The notes under the pieces: generated by a model
What the model saw: the letters and a program-made list of their open reading frames with translations, nothing else
What the model was told of the DNA's origin: nothing
Database searches by the model: none
Shown: positions 41,951 to 52,038 of the stretch, piece after piece
Layout of the letters: each line of letters begins with the position of its first letter
Numbering within the stretch: position 1 is the stretch's first letter
Made by a program: the position numbers and the translations under genes
NCBI RefSeq assembly: GCF_000770795.1
Contig: NZ_JRKJ01000002.1
Span: 434,001 to 498,000, forward strand
From: Lysobacter dokdonensis DS-58
GTDB taxonomy: Bacteria; Pseudomonadota; Gammaproteobacteria; Xanthomonadales; Xanthomonadaceae
DNA: 64,000 bases
Direction of reading: 5' to 3'

Positions 41951-43138
41951 CTATTTGGCCGTGCCTATTCGTTCCAGGTAGTCGGCCCACCGCTGCATGG
42001 CCGTGCGGCGCGTGTCGTCGAACTTGGTGCGGTCGTAGGAGGCGTTGACCTCACCCTTCTTGGCGTGTGCGAGCTGCGCTTCGAGCAGGTCGGCGTCGAG
42101 GCCGAGGCGTTCGCGGGCAATCGTCCGCATCATTGCGCGGAAGCCATGCGTCGCGTGCTGGCCGGCGAACCCCATCTCGCGCAGCGCCTTGCTGAGCGAA
42201 TCGCGGTGGAGGTGCGGCGTGTTCTGCCGCGCCAGCGGCGGGAACACGTACGTGCCGCCTGCCGTGTAGGCCTGCATTGCGTGCAACGCCGTCAGGGCTT
42301 GGATGGGCAGCGACACAATGTGGTCGTGCTTGGTCTTCATCCGCGCGCCGGGGACGTGCCACTCGCGCAGGTCGAAGTCGATGTCCTCCCAGCGTGCGGC
42401 CGCCACGACGCCGGGGCGCATCGCGGTGTACATCGCCAGTTGCAAGGCCGCCCGCACGACGGTCGACGGGTACTCGTCGATGGCGCGCACCAGCTTGCGA
42501 ATCAGCTTGAGGTCGGTTGCCGCAGGAATATGGCCTTTCGTTCGCTTGGGCAGGGCGTGCTGCAACGAGAGCGGTCGGCCGTCGTCGCGCAGGCCTTGGC
42601 GCACCGCGTGGTCCACGATGCCGTGCAGGTACTGCCTGGCCTTGACCGCGAGCGCGGGGGCTTGGATGGCCACGTCCTGCAAGGCGGCGATGGCATCGCG
42701 CGTGGTCAGCGTGGCGATCGACTTGCGGCGCAGTTTCGGCAGCAGGTACGTGTCCAGCAGATACCGCGCCTTCCGATACGTCTCCGGTGCCCACTCCAAC
42801 TGCTTCGCTTCCAACCAGCCCTGCGCTGCGAGCTCGAAGCCCGCCATCGCCTCCCGACGCGCCGCGGTCTTGGCCTCGGCCTTGACCGCCGACGGATCGC
42901 GGCCATCGCGCAACAGTCGGCGGGCCTCATCGCGACGCTGGCGCGCCTCGGCCACCTTGACCTCCGGGTACACGCCGAACGCCAGCCGCTTTTCCTTCCC
43001 GCCGTAGCGATACTTCATGCGCCAATAGCGCGACAGATTTTTCGTCACTTCGAGATACAAGCCGTGTCCATCCGCATGCCGGCCGGGCGGCGCGGAACGG
43101 ATGAAGACATCCGAGAGCTTGTTGGTCAGGTTCGCCAC
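41951..43138 (-). CDS. Tyrosine integrase, P4 type (element 2)
   Basis: I start at the GTG at 43138 (GGAGG ten bases before), giving 395 aa; the extra N-terminus to 43360 runs across the tRNA-side terminator and is not real. Arm-binding (DGHGLYLEVTKNLSRYWRMKYRYGGKEKRLAFGVYPEV), core-binding and catalytic parts are complete: Arg in TAMRPGVVAA, HGFR, QLAHAKKG His and Tyr in ASYDRTKF. It lies 190 bp from the intact tRNA-Leu and is transcribed in the same direction, the usual P4-island design. It has only moderate similarity to the element 1 integrase. Confidence 0.93.
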   Translation of the reverse strand: MANLTNKLSDVFIRSAPPGRHADGHGLYLEVTKNLSRYWRMKYRYGGKEKRLAFGVYPEVKVAEARQRRDEARRLLRDGRDPSAVKAEAKTAARREAMAGFELAAQGWLEAKQLEWAPETYRKARYLLDTYLLPKLRRKSIATLTTRDAIAALQDVAIQAPALAVKARQYLHGIVDHAVRQGLRDDGRPLSLQHALPKRTKGHIPAATDLKLIRKLVRAIDEYPSTVVRAALQLAMYTAMRPGVVAAARWEDIDFDLREWHVPGARMKTKHDHIVSLPIQALTALHAMQAYTAGGTYVFPPLARQNTPHLHRDSLSKALREMGFAGQHATHGFRAMMRTIARERLGLDADLLEAQLAHAKKGEVNASYDRTKFDDTRRTAMQRWADYLERIGTAK

Positions 43139-43261
43139 GACGACGGAGCCTCCACCGCGGGGCGGAGGTGGGCCCAATGTGCCCCCAGCCGCCAGATGCC
43201 CCCGAATATGGCTCCATTGGAGCCGGGTTGCAAGGAGGCGTCCCGGGATGCCAGGGCAACA

Positions 43262-43288
43262 AAAAACCCGCCTACGGGGCGGGTTTTT
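43262..43288. terminator. Terminator between integrase and tRNA-Leu
   Basis: Arms AAAAACCCGCC and GGCGGGTTTTT around a TACGG loop, with T runs on either strand. It would end tRNA-Leu transcripts before the integrase. The same structure is found beside the other att copy. Confidence 0.75.
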
Positions 43289-43330
43289 GGCGACTTCCGG
43301 GGTGGTCTGGGACGTTCCGGAATCTTGTGT

Positions 43331-43415
<85 letters not shown>

Positions 43416-43424
43416 AGGTGGGCG

Positions 43425-43456
43425 CGTATGGTGCGGTGCGGCGCAATGGATGTCAA
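43425..43456 (-). promoter_or_regulatory. Probable promoter of tRNA-Leu
   Basis: On the minus strand TTGACA lies at 43456-43451, overlapping the histidine kinase stop, and a poor -10 (CCATAC/CATACG) lies 18-20 bp further. Transcription would begin a few bases before the tRNA 5' end at 43415. Confidence 0.4.
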
Positions 43457-44827
43457 CGCGTCTGGCCCGGATCCTGCGATGCGGATGCGGGGTTCGTGAA
43501 CGCCAGCGGCAGCGAGACGGTGGCACGCAGGCCGGGGTGGTTGTCGTCGAGCGCGATGCGGGCGTTGTGGCGCACGGCGATGGCGCGCACCAGGCTCAGG
43601 CCGAGGCCACTGCCGGGGGTGCCCCGGTGGCGTTCGCCGCGGTGGAAGCGGTCGAAGACGCGGTCGCGCTCGGTGTCCGGGATGCCGGGGCCGTGGTCGG
43701 CCACCGCGATGCAGCCGTGGTTGCCGGTGCGGTGGATGGAGACGGCGACGGCGGTGTTCGGCGGTGCGTATTTGATCGCGTTGTCGAGCAGGTTCACGAC
43801 CAGTTGGAACAGTTGGTCGACGTCGCCGCGCACGGTCAACGGCAGCGGATCGAGCGTGAGCGTGATGCCCCGTTCCGCGCCGATCGGTTCGTAGAGGTCC
43901 AGGGCGTCGCGCGCGAGCTTCGACAGGTCGACGCTGCTTTCGGCCTCGATACCGCCCTGCGCCTCGATGCGCGCCAGCCGCAGCAGCGCGCCGGAGGCGT
44001 GCAGGAGTTGGTCGGCGTCGGCGATGGCCGGTTCGAGCGCTTCGGGGTCCACCGATGGTTGCGAACGCAGCTGGTCGAGCCGCGTGCGCATGCGCGTGAG
44101 CGGCGTTCGCAAATCGTGCGCGATGTGGTCGGTGGCCTCGCGCACGCCGGCCAGCAGGGCTTCGATGCGGTCGAGCATCGCGTTGAACCGCAGCGCGAGA
44201 TTGTCGAAGGCATCGCCGGTGCCGTCGACCGGTGCGCGCAACGCGATCTCGCCCGCGCCGACGCGCACGGCCGTCGCATCGAGCGCCTGCAAGCGTCGTG
44301 CGACCCACCGCGCGGTCATCGCGCCGATCGCCAGGCCGAGCACCACCGCGATCGCGAGCGCGGCCAGCGTCGTGCGCGCCCATCGCGAGGAAGCCGCTTT
44401 CCGAGCGCAGCCGCAATCCGGTGGCGACGACCACGCCCGGTGCGAGCGTCGTGCGTTGCAACAGCACGCGCGTGTCGTCGGCGTCGCGCGCTTCGCGCCA
44501 GCCGTCGCGCGCGGGGAGGCTGCCGCGCGCGACGTTCGCTGCGACGATTCGGTCGTCGAACCAGGCGGCGTACAGCGCATCGGGTTCATCGGGCAGTGCG
44601 ATGCGGTCGCGGACCGCTTCGGCCAGCCCTGCCCGCCCGCCGTCGCGAAAGGCATCGCGCAGGCCTTCGCTTTCGGCGGCGATGGCTTCGCGCGCATCGC
44701 GCACCAGCAGCGTCGACACGGCCATGTAGACAGCGCCGCCGAGCAACGCGAACCCGAGCAGGAACGACACGCACACTGCCACCGCGAGATGCGCGCTGGT
44801 GGAACGCAGGGTGCGCGCGAGGTTCAC
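43453..44827 (-). pseudogene. Sensor histidine kinase, frameshifted
   Basis: Two frames join into one HAMP-type kinase of about 458 aa. The GTG at 44827 overlaps the response-regulator stop and opens VNLARTLRSTSAHLAV with the first membrane helix and a periplasmic domain. The frame then breaks in the region before helix 2 (LAALAIAVVLGLAIGAMT). HAMP, H box (DHIAHDLRTPLTR), N box (LLDNAIKYAPP), G1/G2 (DHGPGIPD, GSGLGLSLV) are all in the second frame. The shift is at the GGG (CCC on plus) near 44379-44381; deleting one base restores the reading. Real inactivation or a sequencing error are both possible. Confidence 0.8.
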
Positions 44828-45504
44828 GCGTCGCCGAATCGGTAGCCCGCGCCGCGCACCGTGTGCAGCAGCGGCGTCGCTTCGCCGTGGTCGATCTTCT
44901 GGCGCAGCCGGCTGATGTGCACGTCGATGACGTTGGTCTGCGGATCGAAGTGGTAGTCCCACACTTGTTCGAGCAGCATCGTGCGCGTGACCACGCGACC
45001 GGCCTGGCGCATCAGTGCTTCGAGCAGGCGGAATTCGCGCGGAAGCAGATCGATTCGGCGCGTGCCGCGCTGGGCCTGGCGGCGCAGCAGGTCGAGTTCG
45101 AGATCGCCGACTTTCAGTTTCGTTTCCGCCGCCGCGCCGGTGGTCTCGCCGCGGCGCACGATGTTGTCCAGCCGGGCGCTCAGTTCGGCGAAGGCGAAGG
45201 GTTTGCAGAGGTAATCGTCGGCGCCGGCGCGCAGGCCTTCGACGCGATGGTCCACGTCGCCGAGCGCGGTAAGCACGATCGCGGGGACGCGATTGCCGGC
45301 GCCGCGCAAGGTGCGCAGCACGGTGAGGCCGTCGAGCGCGGGCAGCATGCGGTCGACGATCAAGGCGTCGTAGGGTTCGGTGGTGGCGAGGAACAGGCCG
45401 TCCTTGCCGTCGCCCGCGTGGTCGACCGCGTGCCCCGCCTCCTTCAGGCCCTGTCGGAGCCAGGCGGCGGTGTCTGCGTCGTCTTCGATCAACAGGATGC
45501 GCAT
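44824..45504 (-). CDS. OmpR-family response regulator
   Basis: The 226-aa protein has a receiver domain (acidic pair IEDD at 7-10, phosphoacceptor Asp in ALIVDRMLP at about 51, Lys in YLCKPF at about 101) and an OmpR/PhoB winged helix (about 130-223, ending LHTVRGAGYRFGDA). It is upstream of the kinase gene with overlapping stop and start. The stimulus is not evident. Confidence 0.93.
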   Translation of the reverse strand: MRILLIEDDADTAAWLRQGLKEAGHAVDHAGDGKDGLFLATTEPYDALIVDRMLPALDGLTVLRTLRGAGNRVPAIVLTALGDVDHRVEGLRAGADDYLCKPFAFAELSARLDNIVRRGETTGAAAETKLKVGDLELDLLRRQAQRGTRRIDLLPREFRLLEALMRQAGRVVTRTMLLEQVWDYHFDPQTNVIDVHISRLRQKIDHGEATPLLHTVRGAGYRFGDA

Positions 45505-45634
45505 CGCCGCCTCCTTCCGGCCCGGAGGATAGCGCCGGGCCGGGGTGCGGTTGCGAAGGTGCGAAGCCCGGGCGGTCGCGGCGGTGCGGGGTCAGGGGAT
45601 CGCCACGCCGCCCGGGGTCGCATCGGGGAGGTCG

Positions 45635-45859
45635 TTACTTGTTCTTGGCGGCGGCCTTGGTGTTGTCGGCCTTGGACCACTTCTCGCAGTGGCCGGTCTT
45701 GCCGCGTTGTTCGCAGGTGCGCTTGTCCTTGTGTTCGGCCTTGGCGGCGGTGGACTTGGCGGCCGGCGCGGGGGTGGCCATGGATTGGGGCGAGGCGGCG
45801 AAGGCGGTGCCGGCCACGGCACCGAGCGCGAGGAGCAGCAGGCTGTTGCGGATGATCAT
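45635..45859 (-). CDS. Exported basic hypothetical protein, 74 aa
   Basis: The ATG at 45859 has GGAG 9 bases before it. A signal peptide (MIIRNSLLLLALGAVAGTAFAA) precedes a small mature protein rich in Lys and Ala, with two Cys (KRTCEQRGKTGHCEKW) that could form a disulfide. It is periplasmic or secreted. Families with this plan exist in Xanthomonadaceae but have no known role. Confidence 0.65.
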   Translation of the reverse strand: MIIRNSLLLLALGAVAGTAFAASPQSMATPAPAAKSTAAKAEHKDKRTCEQRGKTGHCEKWSKADNTKAAAKNK

Positions 45860-46005
45860 GGCGGGAACTCCTGTCGATGGGGCGATGGGATATCGCCGGG
45901 ACAGGTTGCGCCGCGGGCGCTTTCGCGCCGATTGCCGGACCATGAAACATTCTTCATCCGGCGGCGGCGGGTACACTTCCGGCGACTCGCCTTACGCAGC
46001 ATCTG

Positions 46006-48249
46006 ATGAACGACACCGTCCGCCCCGTTTTCCACGGCTTCGAGCAAATCCCCCTCCGCGAATACGCCGAACGCGCGTATCTCGACTATTCCATGTACGT
46101 CGTACTGGACCGCGCGCTGCCCTTCCTGGGCGACGGTCTGAAGCCGGTGCAGCGCCGCATCATCTACGCGATGAGCGAGCTCGGGCTCAACGCCGGGGCC
46201 AAGCCGAAGAAATCCGCGCGCACCGTCGGCGACGTGATCGGCAAATACCATCCGCACGGCGACTCGGCGTGTTACGAGGCGCTGGTGCTGATGGCGCAGC
46301 CGTTCTCGTATCGCTATCCGCTGATCGAAGGCCAGGGCAATTTCGGTTCGAGCGACGATCCGAAGTCCTTCGCCGCGATGCGCTACACCGAATCCAAGCT
46401 CACTCCCATCGCCGAAGTGCTGCTGGGCGAACTGGGCCAGGGCACGGTCGATTGGACGCCCAACTTCGACGGCACGCTGGACGAACCGGCGTGGATGCCA
46501 GCGCGCTTGCCGCACCTGCTGCTCAACGGCACGACGGGTATCGCGGTCGGCATGGCCACGGACGTGCCGCCGCACAACCTCAACGAAGTCGTCGCCGCCT
46601 GCGTGCGCTTGCTCGACGATCCCGAAGCGAGCGTGCGCGACCTGTGCGAGCACGTGCGCGGCCCCGACTACCCGACGACGGCGGAGATCATCACGCCGGC
46701 CGCGGATTTGCTGCAGATGTACGAAACGGGCCTGGGCAGCGTGCGTGCGCGCGGCACGTTCGTGAAGGAACACGCCAACATCGTCATCACGGCCCTGCCC
46801 TACCAGGTCTCGCCGTCGAAGGTGATCGAACAGATCGCCACGCAGATGCGCGCCAAGAAGTTGCCGTGGCTGGAAGACATCCGCGACGAATCCGACCACG
46901 AGAACCCCGTGCGCGTGGTGCTCGTGCCGCGCAGCAACCGCGTGGACGCCGAGCAGTTGATGGGCCATCTGTTCGCGACGACCGACATCGAGCGCTCGTA
47001 TCGCGTCAACCTCAACGTCATCGGCGAGGACGGCCGCCCGCAGGTCAAGAACCTCAAGCAGCTGCTGTCCGAATGGCTGGTGTTCCGCACCAAGACCGTC
47101 GTGCGTCGCCTGCAGCATCGCCGGGACAAGGTCGAACGCCGCCTGCACCTGCTGCAGGGTTTATTGATCGCGTTCCTGAATCTGGATGAGGTCATCCGCA
47201 TCATCCGCACCGAGGACGAGCCGCGCGATGCGTTGATCGCGCGCTTCGCGCTGAGCGAAGACCAGGCGGACTACATCCTCGACACGCGCCTGAAACAACT
47301 CGCGCGCCTGGAGGAAATGAAGATACGCGGCGAACAGGACGAACTGGCGAAGGAACTGGAAAAGATCCTCTCCACGCTCGACAGCAAGGCCAAGCTCAAG
47401 AAACTGGTGAAGGACGAACTGCTGGCGGATGCGAAGAAGTTCGGCGACGCGCGCCGTTCGCCGCTGGTCGCGCGCGGCGCGGCGCAGGCGCTTGACGAAA
47501 CCGAACTGGTGCCGAGCGAGCCGATGACGGTCGTCATCAGCGAGAAGGGCTGGATCCGCGCGGCGAAGGGCCATGACGTCGATGCAGCGTCGCTGTCCTA
47601 CCGCGAAGGCGACGGGTTGCTCGCCGCCGTGCGCGCGCGCAGCACGCAGCAGGTGGCGTTCCTGGATTCGACCGGCCGCAGTTATTCCACCGTCGTGCAC
47701 ACGCTGCCGAGTGCGCGCGGCAACGGCGAACCGTTGACCGGGCGGTTCGCGCCCGCGGCGGGCGCGTCGTTCCAGGCGATGGCCAGTGGCGACGATGAAA
47801 CACGGTTCGTGATCGCGTCTTCGCACGGCTACGGCTTCGTCACGAAGTTCGTCAATCTCACCGGGCGCCAGAAGGCGGGCAAGGCGATGTTGTCGCTGAC
47901 GCCCGGCGCGAAGGTCGTGCAGCCCGCACTCGTCGGTGCCGTCGAAAGCGATCGCGTCGTCGCGGTCACCACCGCGGGCCACCTGCTCGCGTTCCCGGTG
48001 AAGGACCTGCCGGAGCTCGACAAGGGCAAGGGCAACAAGATCATCGAGATTCCGAAGGCGAAGCTCGGCACGGAGCGCGTGGTCGCGGTCGCCGTCGTGC
48101 CGCCGGGCGGCAAGTTGTCGGTGAAGTCGGGCGCTCGCTCGATGACGCTCTCGTTCAAGGAACTCGACGACTACGTCGGTGCGCGCGCTTCGCGTGGCGG
48201 CTTGTTGCCGCGCGGTTGGCAAAAGGTCGACGGGCTCGTCGTCGAATGA
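46006..48249 (+). CDS. parC: DNA topoisomerase IV subunit A
   Basis: The 747-aa protein has the GyrA/ParC layout: winged helix and the catalytic Tyr region ([11 protein letters not shown], about residues 125-135), the [13 protein letters not shown] and [12 protein letters not shown] segments at the quinolone-site region, coiled-coil tail (about 370-490) and a short C-terminal beta-propeller. Length and the weak GyrA box fit ParC. With ParE it decatenates chromosomes. The start ATG 46006 directly follows the intergenic promoter region. Confidence 0.95.
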   Translation: MNDTVRPVFHGFEQIPLREYAERAYLDYSMYVVLDRALPFLGDGLKPVQRRIIYAMSELGLNAGAKPKKSARTVGDVIGKYHPHGDSACYEALVLMAQPFSYRYPLIEGQGNFGSSDDPKSFAAMRYTESKLTPIAEVLLGELGQGTVDWTPNFDGTLDEPAWMPARLPHLLLNGTTGIAVGMATDVPPHNLNEVVAACVRLLDDPEASVRDLCEHVRGPDYPTTAEIITPAADLLQMYETGLGSVRARGTFVKEHANIVITALPYQVSPSKVIEQIATQMRAKKLPWLEDIRDESDHENPVRVVLVPRSNRVDAEQLMGHLFATTDIERSYRVNLNVIGEDGRPQVKNLKQLLSEWLVFRTKTVVRRLQHRRDKVERRLHLLQGLLIAFLNLDEVIRIIRTEDEPRDALIARFALSEDQADYILDTRLKQLARLEEMKIRGEQDELAKELEKILSTLDSKAKLKKLVKDELLADAKKFGDARRSPLVARGAAQALDETELVPSEPMTVVISEKGWIRAAKGHDVDAASLSYREGDGLLAAVRARSTQQVAFLDSTGRSYSTVVHTLPSARGNGEPLTGRFAPAAGASFQAMASGDDETRFVIASSHGYGFVTKFVNLTGRQKAGKAMLSLTPGAKVVQPALVGAVESDRVVAVTTAGHLLAFPVKDLPELDKGKGNKIIEIPKAKLGTERVVAVAVVPPGGKLSVKSGARSMTLSFKELDDYVGARASRGGLLPRGWQKVDGLVVE

Positions 48250-48920
48250 CCACCGAGTTGGAGCACGATCGCGAGAACTGGCTGTCGCGCTGGCGCGAGG
48301 GCCGGACCGGGTTCCACCAGGACACGCCGTCTCCGCTGCTGGTCGAGTGCTGGGAGCGCATCGGCGCGCCGGAGGGTGCGACGGTGTTCGTGCCGCTCGC
48401 GGGCAAGACCGTCGACATGCCGTGGCTGGCCGAGCATGGGCATCGCGTGTTCGGCGTCGAGCTGGCGGAACTGGCGGTCGAGCAATTCTTCGCCGAGCAG
48501 CGGTTGATGGCGCAGGTGCAGCAAACGCCGGATGGCGCGCTGTGGATCTCCGGTCCGATCGAAGTGCTGTGCGGCGACGTGTTCAAGCTCGATGCGCAGG
48601 ATCTCGCCGATTGCGAGGCGTTCTTCGACCGTGCGGCGATCATCGCGTTGCCGCCGGGCTTGCGTCGCCGGTATGCGCGCGAGGTGTACGCGCAACTGCC
48701 GCAGGGCTGCGTCGGGTTGATGATCACGCTGGAGTTTCCCGAGCACGAGAAGGCGGGCCCGCCCTTCTCCGTGCGCGAAGCCGAAGTGCGGGAACTGTTC
48801 GGACCCGAGTGGGATGTCGACGTGCTCGTACGGCGCGACATCCTCGCTGACCAAGCGTCTTTCCGGAACGAGGGCGTGACGTCGCTGCACGCGGTGGCGT
48901 ATCGAATGCAGCGGCGCTGA
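48246..48920 (+). CDS. tpm: Thiopurine S-methyltransferase
   Basis: The real start is the ATG at 48246, overlapping the parC stop (ATGA), giving 224 aa. SAM-dependent methyltransferase fold: [36 protein letters not shown] is the TPMT signature region; [11 protein letters not shown] and [11 protein letters not shown] follow. Bacterial TPMTs methylate thiopurines and selenium or tellurium species; the physiological role is uncertain. It is co-transcribed with parC. Confidence 0.93.
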   Translation: MTTELEHDRENWLSRWREGRTGFHQDTPSPLLVECWERIGAPEGATVFVPLAGKTVDMPWLAEHGHRVFGVELAELAVEQFFAEQRLMAQVQQTPDGALWISGPIEVLCGDVFKLDAQDLADCEAFFDRAAIIALPPGLRRRYAREVYAQLPQGCVGLMITLEFPEHEKAGPPFSVREAEVRELFGPEWDVDVLVRRDILADQASFRNEGVTSLHAVAYRMQRR

Positions 48921-48945
48921 CGCGCGCCGCACACCAGGGGGCTTG

Positions 48946-51315
48946 ATGCTGCGCTGGATCGTTCGGATTGTCTGGGCCTTGCTGGCGTTGTTCGTCATCG
49001 CGCTCCTCGCGGCGTGGATCGCGATGCGCGCGAGCCTCCCGCAGCTCGACGGGACGCAATCGCTGCCCGGTCTTTCCGCGCCGGTGACGATCCAGCGCGA
49101 TGCCCTCGGCGTCGTCACCATCGACGCGGCGAACGAAACCGACGCCTTGCGCGCGCTGGGGTTCGTGCACGCGCAGGAACGCTTCTTCGAGATGGACCTG
49201 ATGCGGCGCTCGGCCGCGGGCGAGTTGTCGGGGTTGTTCGGCGAAGTCGCGCTGGGTGTCGACAAGGCGGCGCGCGTGCATCGCATGCGGTCGCGCGTGC
49301 GTGAACGGTTGAACGAGATCGCAGGCGATCGCCGGGCGCAGATCGACGCGTATACCGCGGGCGTGAACGCGGGCTTGCAGGCATTGTCCGTACGCCCGTG
49401 GGCGTACCTGGTCTTGCGCCAGCAGCCGCAACCCTGGCGCGCGGAAGACACGCCGCTGGTCGGATATGCGATGTATTTCGACCTGCAGGATGCGGCCAAC
49501 AAGCGGGAACTCGCATTGTGGAAGCTGCAGGCGCACGTGCCGCCGGCGTTGTATGCGTTGATCGCGCACGGCGGGTCGAGCTGGGATGCGCCGCTCACCG
49601 GTCCGCCGACGGGCGATGCGACGTTGCCGGGCCCGGATGAAGCGAACCTGCGCGACCTGCCGGTGCCGTTCCTCGCCGCGACGCACCCCCTGCCCGATCC
49701 GCCCGCGATCGGCAGCAACAACTTCGCGGTCAGTGGCGACGCCACGCGCGATGGCCGCGCGATCCTCGCCAACGACATGCACCTGTCGCTGCGTGCGCCG
49801 AACATCTGGTTCCGCGCGCGACTGCGTTATCCGGATCCGCGCGCCGAAGAAGGCCGCGTTGACATCACCGGCGCGACGCTCCCGGGCATGCCGGCGATGG
49901 TCGTCGGCAGCAACGGGCACGTCGCGTGGGGCTTCACCAACGGCTACATCGACAACGCCGATTGGGGGCGCCTCGTGAAGTGCGGCACCGCGCGCTATCG
50001 CATTGGCGGCGAATGCGTGCCGTTACAGGTGCATCGCGAACGCATCGAGGTCGCGGGCGCCGCGCCGGTCGACATCGATGTGGAGGAATCTCCATGGGGC
50101 CCGGTGCTCGCGGACGCCGAGAACGGCGACGCGCTCGCGTTGCGCTGGTCGGCGCACCTGCCGGGTTCGTTGCGGCTCGCGTTCATGGACATGGCGTACG
50201 CGCGCAACCTCGACGATGCACTTGCGCGCGCGGACCGCGCCGCGATCCCCGCGCAGAACCTGTTGATCGCCGACAAGCGCGACATCGCCTGGCGCATCAT
50301 CGGCCCGTTGCCGCAACGCGCGGCCGGTTGCGATGCGCCGATGGCCGATGCGGGCGCATGCACGCCGTGGGCGTTGCGGCGAGATGCCTCGCCCGTCGTC
50401 GCACGCCCGACGTCGGCGCGGTTGTGGAGCGCGAATGCGCGTACCGTCCAGGATCGTCCCGGCGCCGCGCGACTGTACGACGGCAACACCTGGCTCGGCG
50501 TGCGCGCACGGCGCATCCGCGACGATTTGTTCGCGCGGCCGCAGTTCGACGAGAAGTCGCTGCTCGAAATCCAGCTCGACGATCGCGCGGTGTTCCTCGA
50601 ACGCTGGTGGCGGCTGATGCAAGCGCAATCGAAGGCGCCCGGTACGCCGGCGCTGCATGCACTCGCCGGTGCATCGCAGAAGTGGGAAGGCCACGCGGCG
50701 CCGTCGTCCGTGAGTTTCCGCATCGTGCGGGCGTGGCGTCGCGCGGTACATGCGCGAATTGCCGATGGGCTGACCGCGCCTGCGCAGGCGGAACTCGGGC
50801 AGGACTTCGCGATGCCGTCGATGCCTAACCTTGAAGGCGTTGCATGGCCGATGGTCACGCAACGGCCGACGCACCTGCTGCCGCGGCGTTACAAATCGTG
50901 GGGCGAGTTGTTCGAAGATGCCGCAAAGGAAGTGCGCGCCGATCTCGAAAGCGACGGCCCGCTTGCCGAGCGCACATGGGGCGAAGCGAACGCCGCGCGC
51001 ATCTGCCATCCGCTCGCGCGTGCGCTGTTCTTCGCACGGCCGATGTTGTGCATGCCGTCGGACCCGTTACCCGGCGACGGCACCACGCCACGCGCGCAGT
51101 CGCCGGACAACGGGGCATCGGAGCGCATGGTTGTGGCGCCCGGCCACGAAGAGGACGGCATATTCCACATGCCCGGCGGGCAGAGCGGACATCCGCTGTC
51201 GCCGTTCTGGGGCGCAGGGCACGAGGATTGGGTGGAAGGGCGCCCGACGCCCTTCCTGCCCGGTCCGACGGCGCACACGCTGACCTTGCAGCCGCGAGAT
51301 TTCGTCGGCGACTGA
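48946..51315 (+). CDS. Penicillin acylase family protein
   Basis: The ATG at 48946 (AGGGGG before it) gives 789 aa; the TTG three bases earlier is unnecessary. An N-terminal membrane helix or signal (WIVRIVWALLALFVIALLAAW) precedes an alpha-chain, then the autocatalytic Ser at about 257 in GSNNFAVSG, which would become the N-terminal nucleophile. The beta-chain is complete, ending HTLTLQPRDFVGD. Family members cleave amides such as beta-lactams or acyl-homoserine lactones; the substrate here is unknown. Confidence 0.9.
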   Translation: MLRWIVRIVWALLALFVIALLAAWIAMRASLPQLDGTQSLPGLSAPVTIQRDALGVVTIDAANETDALRALGFVHAQERFFEMDLMRRSAAGELSGLFGEVALGVDKAARVHRMRSRVRERLNEIAGDRRAQIDAYTAGVNAGLQALSVRPWAYLVLRQQPQPWRAEDTPLVGYAMYFDLQDAANKRELALWKLQAHVPPALYALIAHGGSSWDAPLTGPPTGDATLPGPDEANLRDLPVPFLAATHPLPDPPAIGSNNFAVSGDATRDGRAILANDMHLSLRAPNIWFRARLRYPDPRAEEGRVDITGATLPGMPAMVVGSNGHVAWGFTNGYIDNADWGRLVKCGTARYRIGGECVPLQVHRERIEVAGAAPVDIDVEESPWGPVLADAENGDALALRWSAHLPGSLRLAFMDMAYARNLDDALARADRAAIPAQNLLIADKRDIAWRIIGPLPQRAAGCDAPMADAGACTPWALRRDASPVVARPTSARLWSANARTVQDRPGAARLYDGNTWLGVRARRIRDDLFARPQFDEKSLLEIQLDDRAVFLERWWRLMQAQSKAPGTPALHALAGASQKWEGHAAPSSVSFRIVRAWRRAVHARIADGLTAPAQAELGQDFAMPSMPNLEGVAWPMVTQRPTHLLPRRYKSWGELFEDAAKEVRADLESDGPLAERTWGEANAARICHPLARALFFARPMLCMPSDPLPGDGTTPRAQSPDNGASERMVVAPGHEEDGIFHMPGGQSGHPLSPFWGAGHEDWVEGRPTPFLPGPTAHTLTLQPRDFVGD

Positions 51316-51394
51316 GAGGCGATTCCGCAGGGGAGGAAACGCGGCGCATCACTAGGATGCCGCGGCGTTTTTTCTTCCCCAACTGGAATCGAGC

Positions 51395-52035
51395 ATGACC
51401 AAGACCTCCCTCTTCGCGGTGGCCCTCGCCCTCGCGCCGTTCTCCGCTCTCGCCTCCGGCAGCCCCTCCTGACCTTCACCGGCGGCTACGGCGCAATGGA
51501 CGGCGGCGCCAACCCGATCGGGCACATCCCGGTGGCGATGCAGGCGAACGCGTCGTTCGACAACGAAAGCGGCGACGAGGTCTTCAGCGTGTCGGCCGCG
51601 TTGCATCTCAGCGCGTCCTTCGCCGTCGAGGTGTGGGCCGCGCAGGGCGCGGAACAGGCGCTCGACATCGATGCCCCGGGTCACGACATCCAGGTCGCGA
51701 AGTACTCCACCGCGCCCATCGCGCTGATGGCGCAGTACCGGTTCGGCGGCATGGGTCGCGTCACGCCCTTCATCGGCGCGGGCTGGCACTGGAACAACGT
51801 CAGCGACATCACCACCAACCGCGCCCATGAGGAAGTCGCAGGGCTGAAGCTGTCGAACGGCAGTGGCCCGGCCGCCGTCGCCGGCATCGACATCGCGCTG
51901 TCGAAGGGCTGGTTCGCGCGGGGCGACTTCCGCTGGATGGACGTCTCCACGGATGTCTCGACGCGCGAGATGGCGAAGAAGACCGTCGACACCGACAAGA
52001 CGTACTTCGGCGTGGCCCTGGGCTTCCAGTTCTGA
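51395..52035 (+). pseudogene. OmpW/opacity-like outer-membrane protein, frameshifted
   Basis: A signal peptide frame (ATG 51395: MTKTSLFAVALALAPFSALASGS) stops at TGA 51470ff, and the mature beta-barrel frame continues from PLLTFTGGYG (about 51466) to 52035, ending GVALGFQF with a terminal Phe. One missing C in the CCCC at 51463-51466 would restore an intact 213-aa outer-membrane protein with ARGDFRWMDVS strands. As with the other two shifts, it is at a short homopolymer, so an assembly error is likely. Confidence 0.7.
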
Positions 52036-52038
52036 TGT

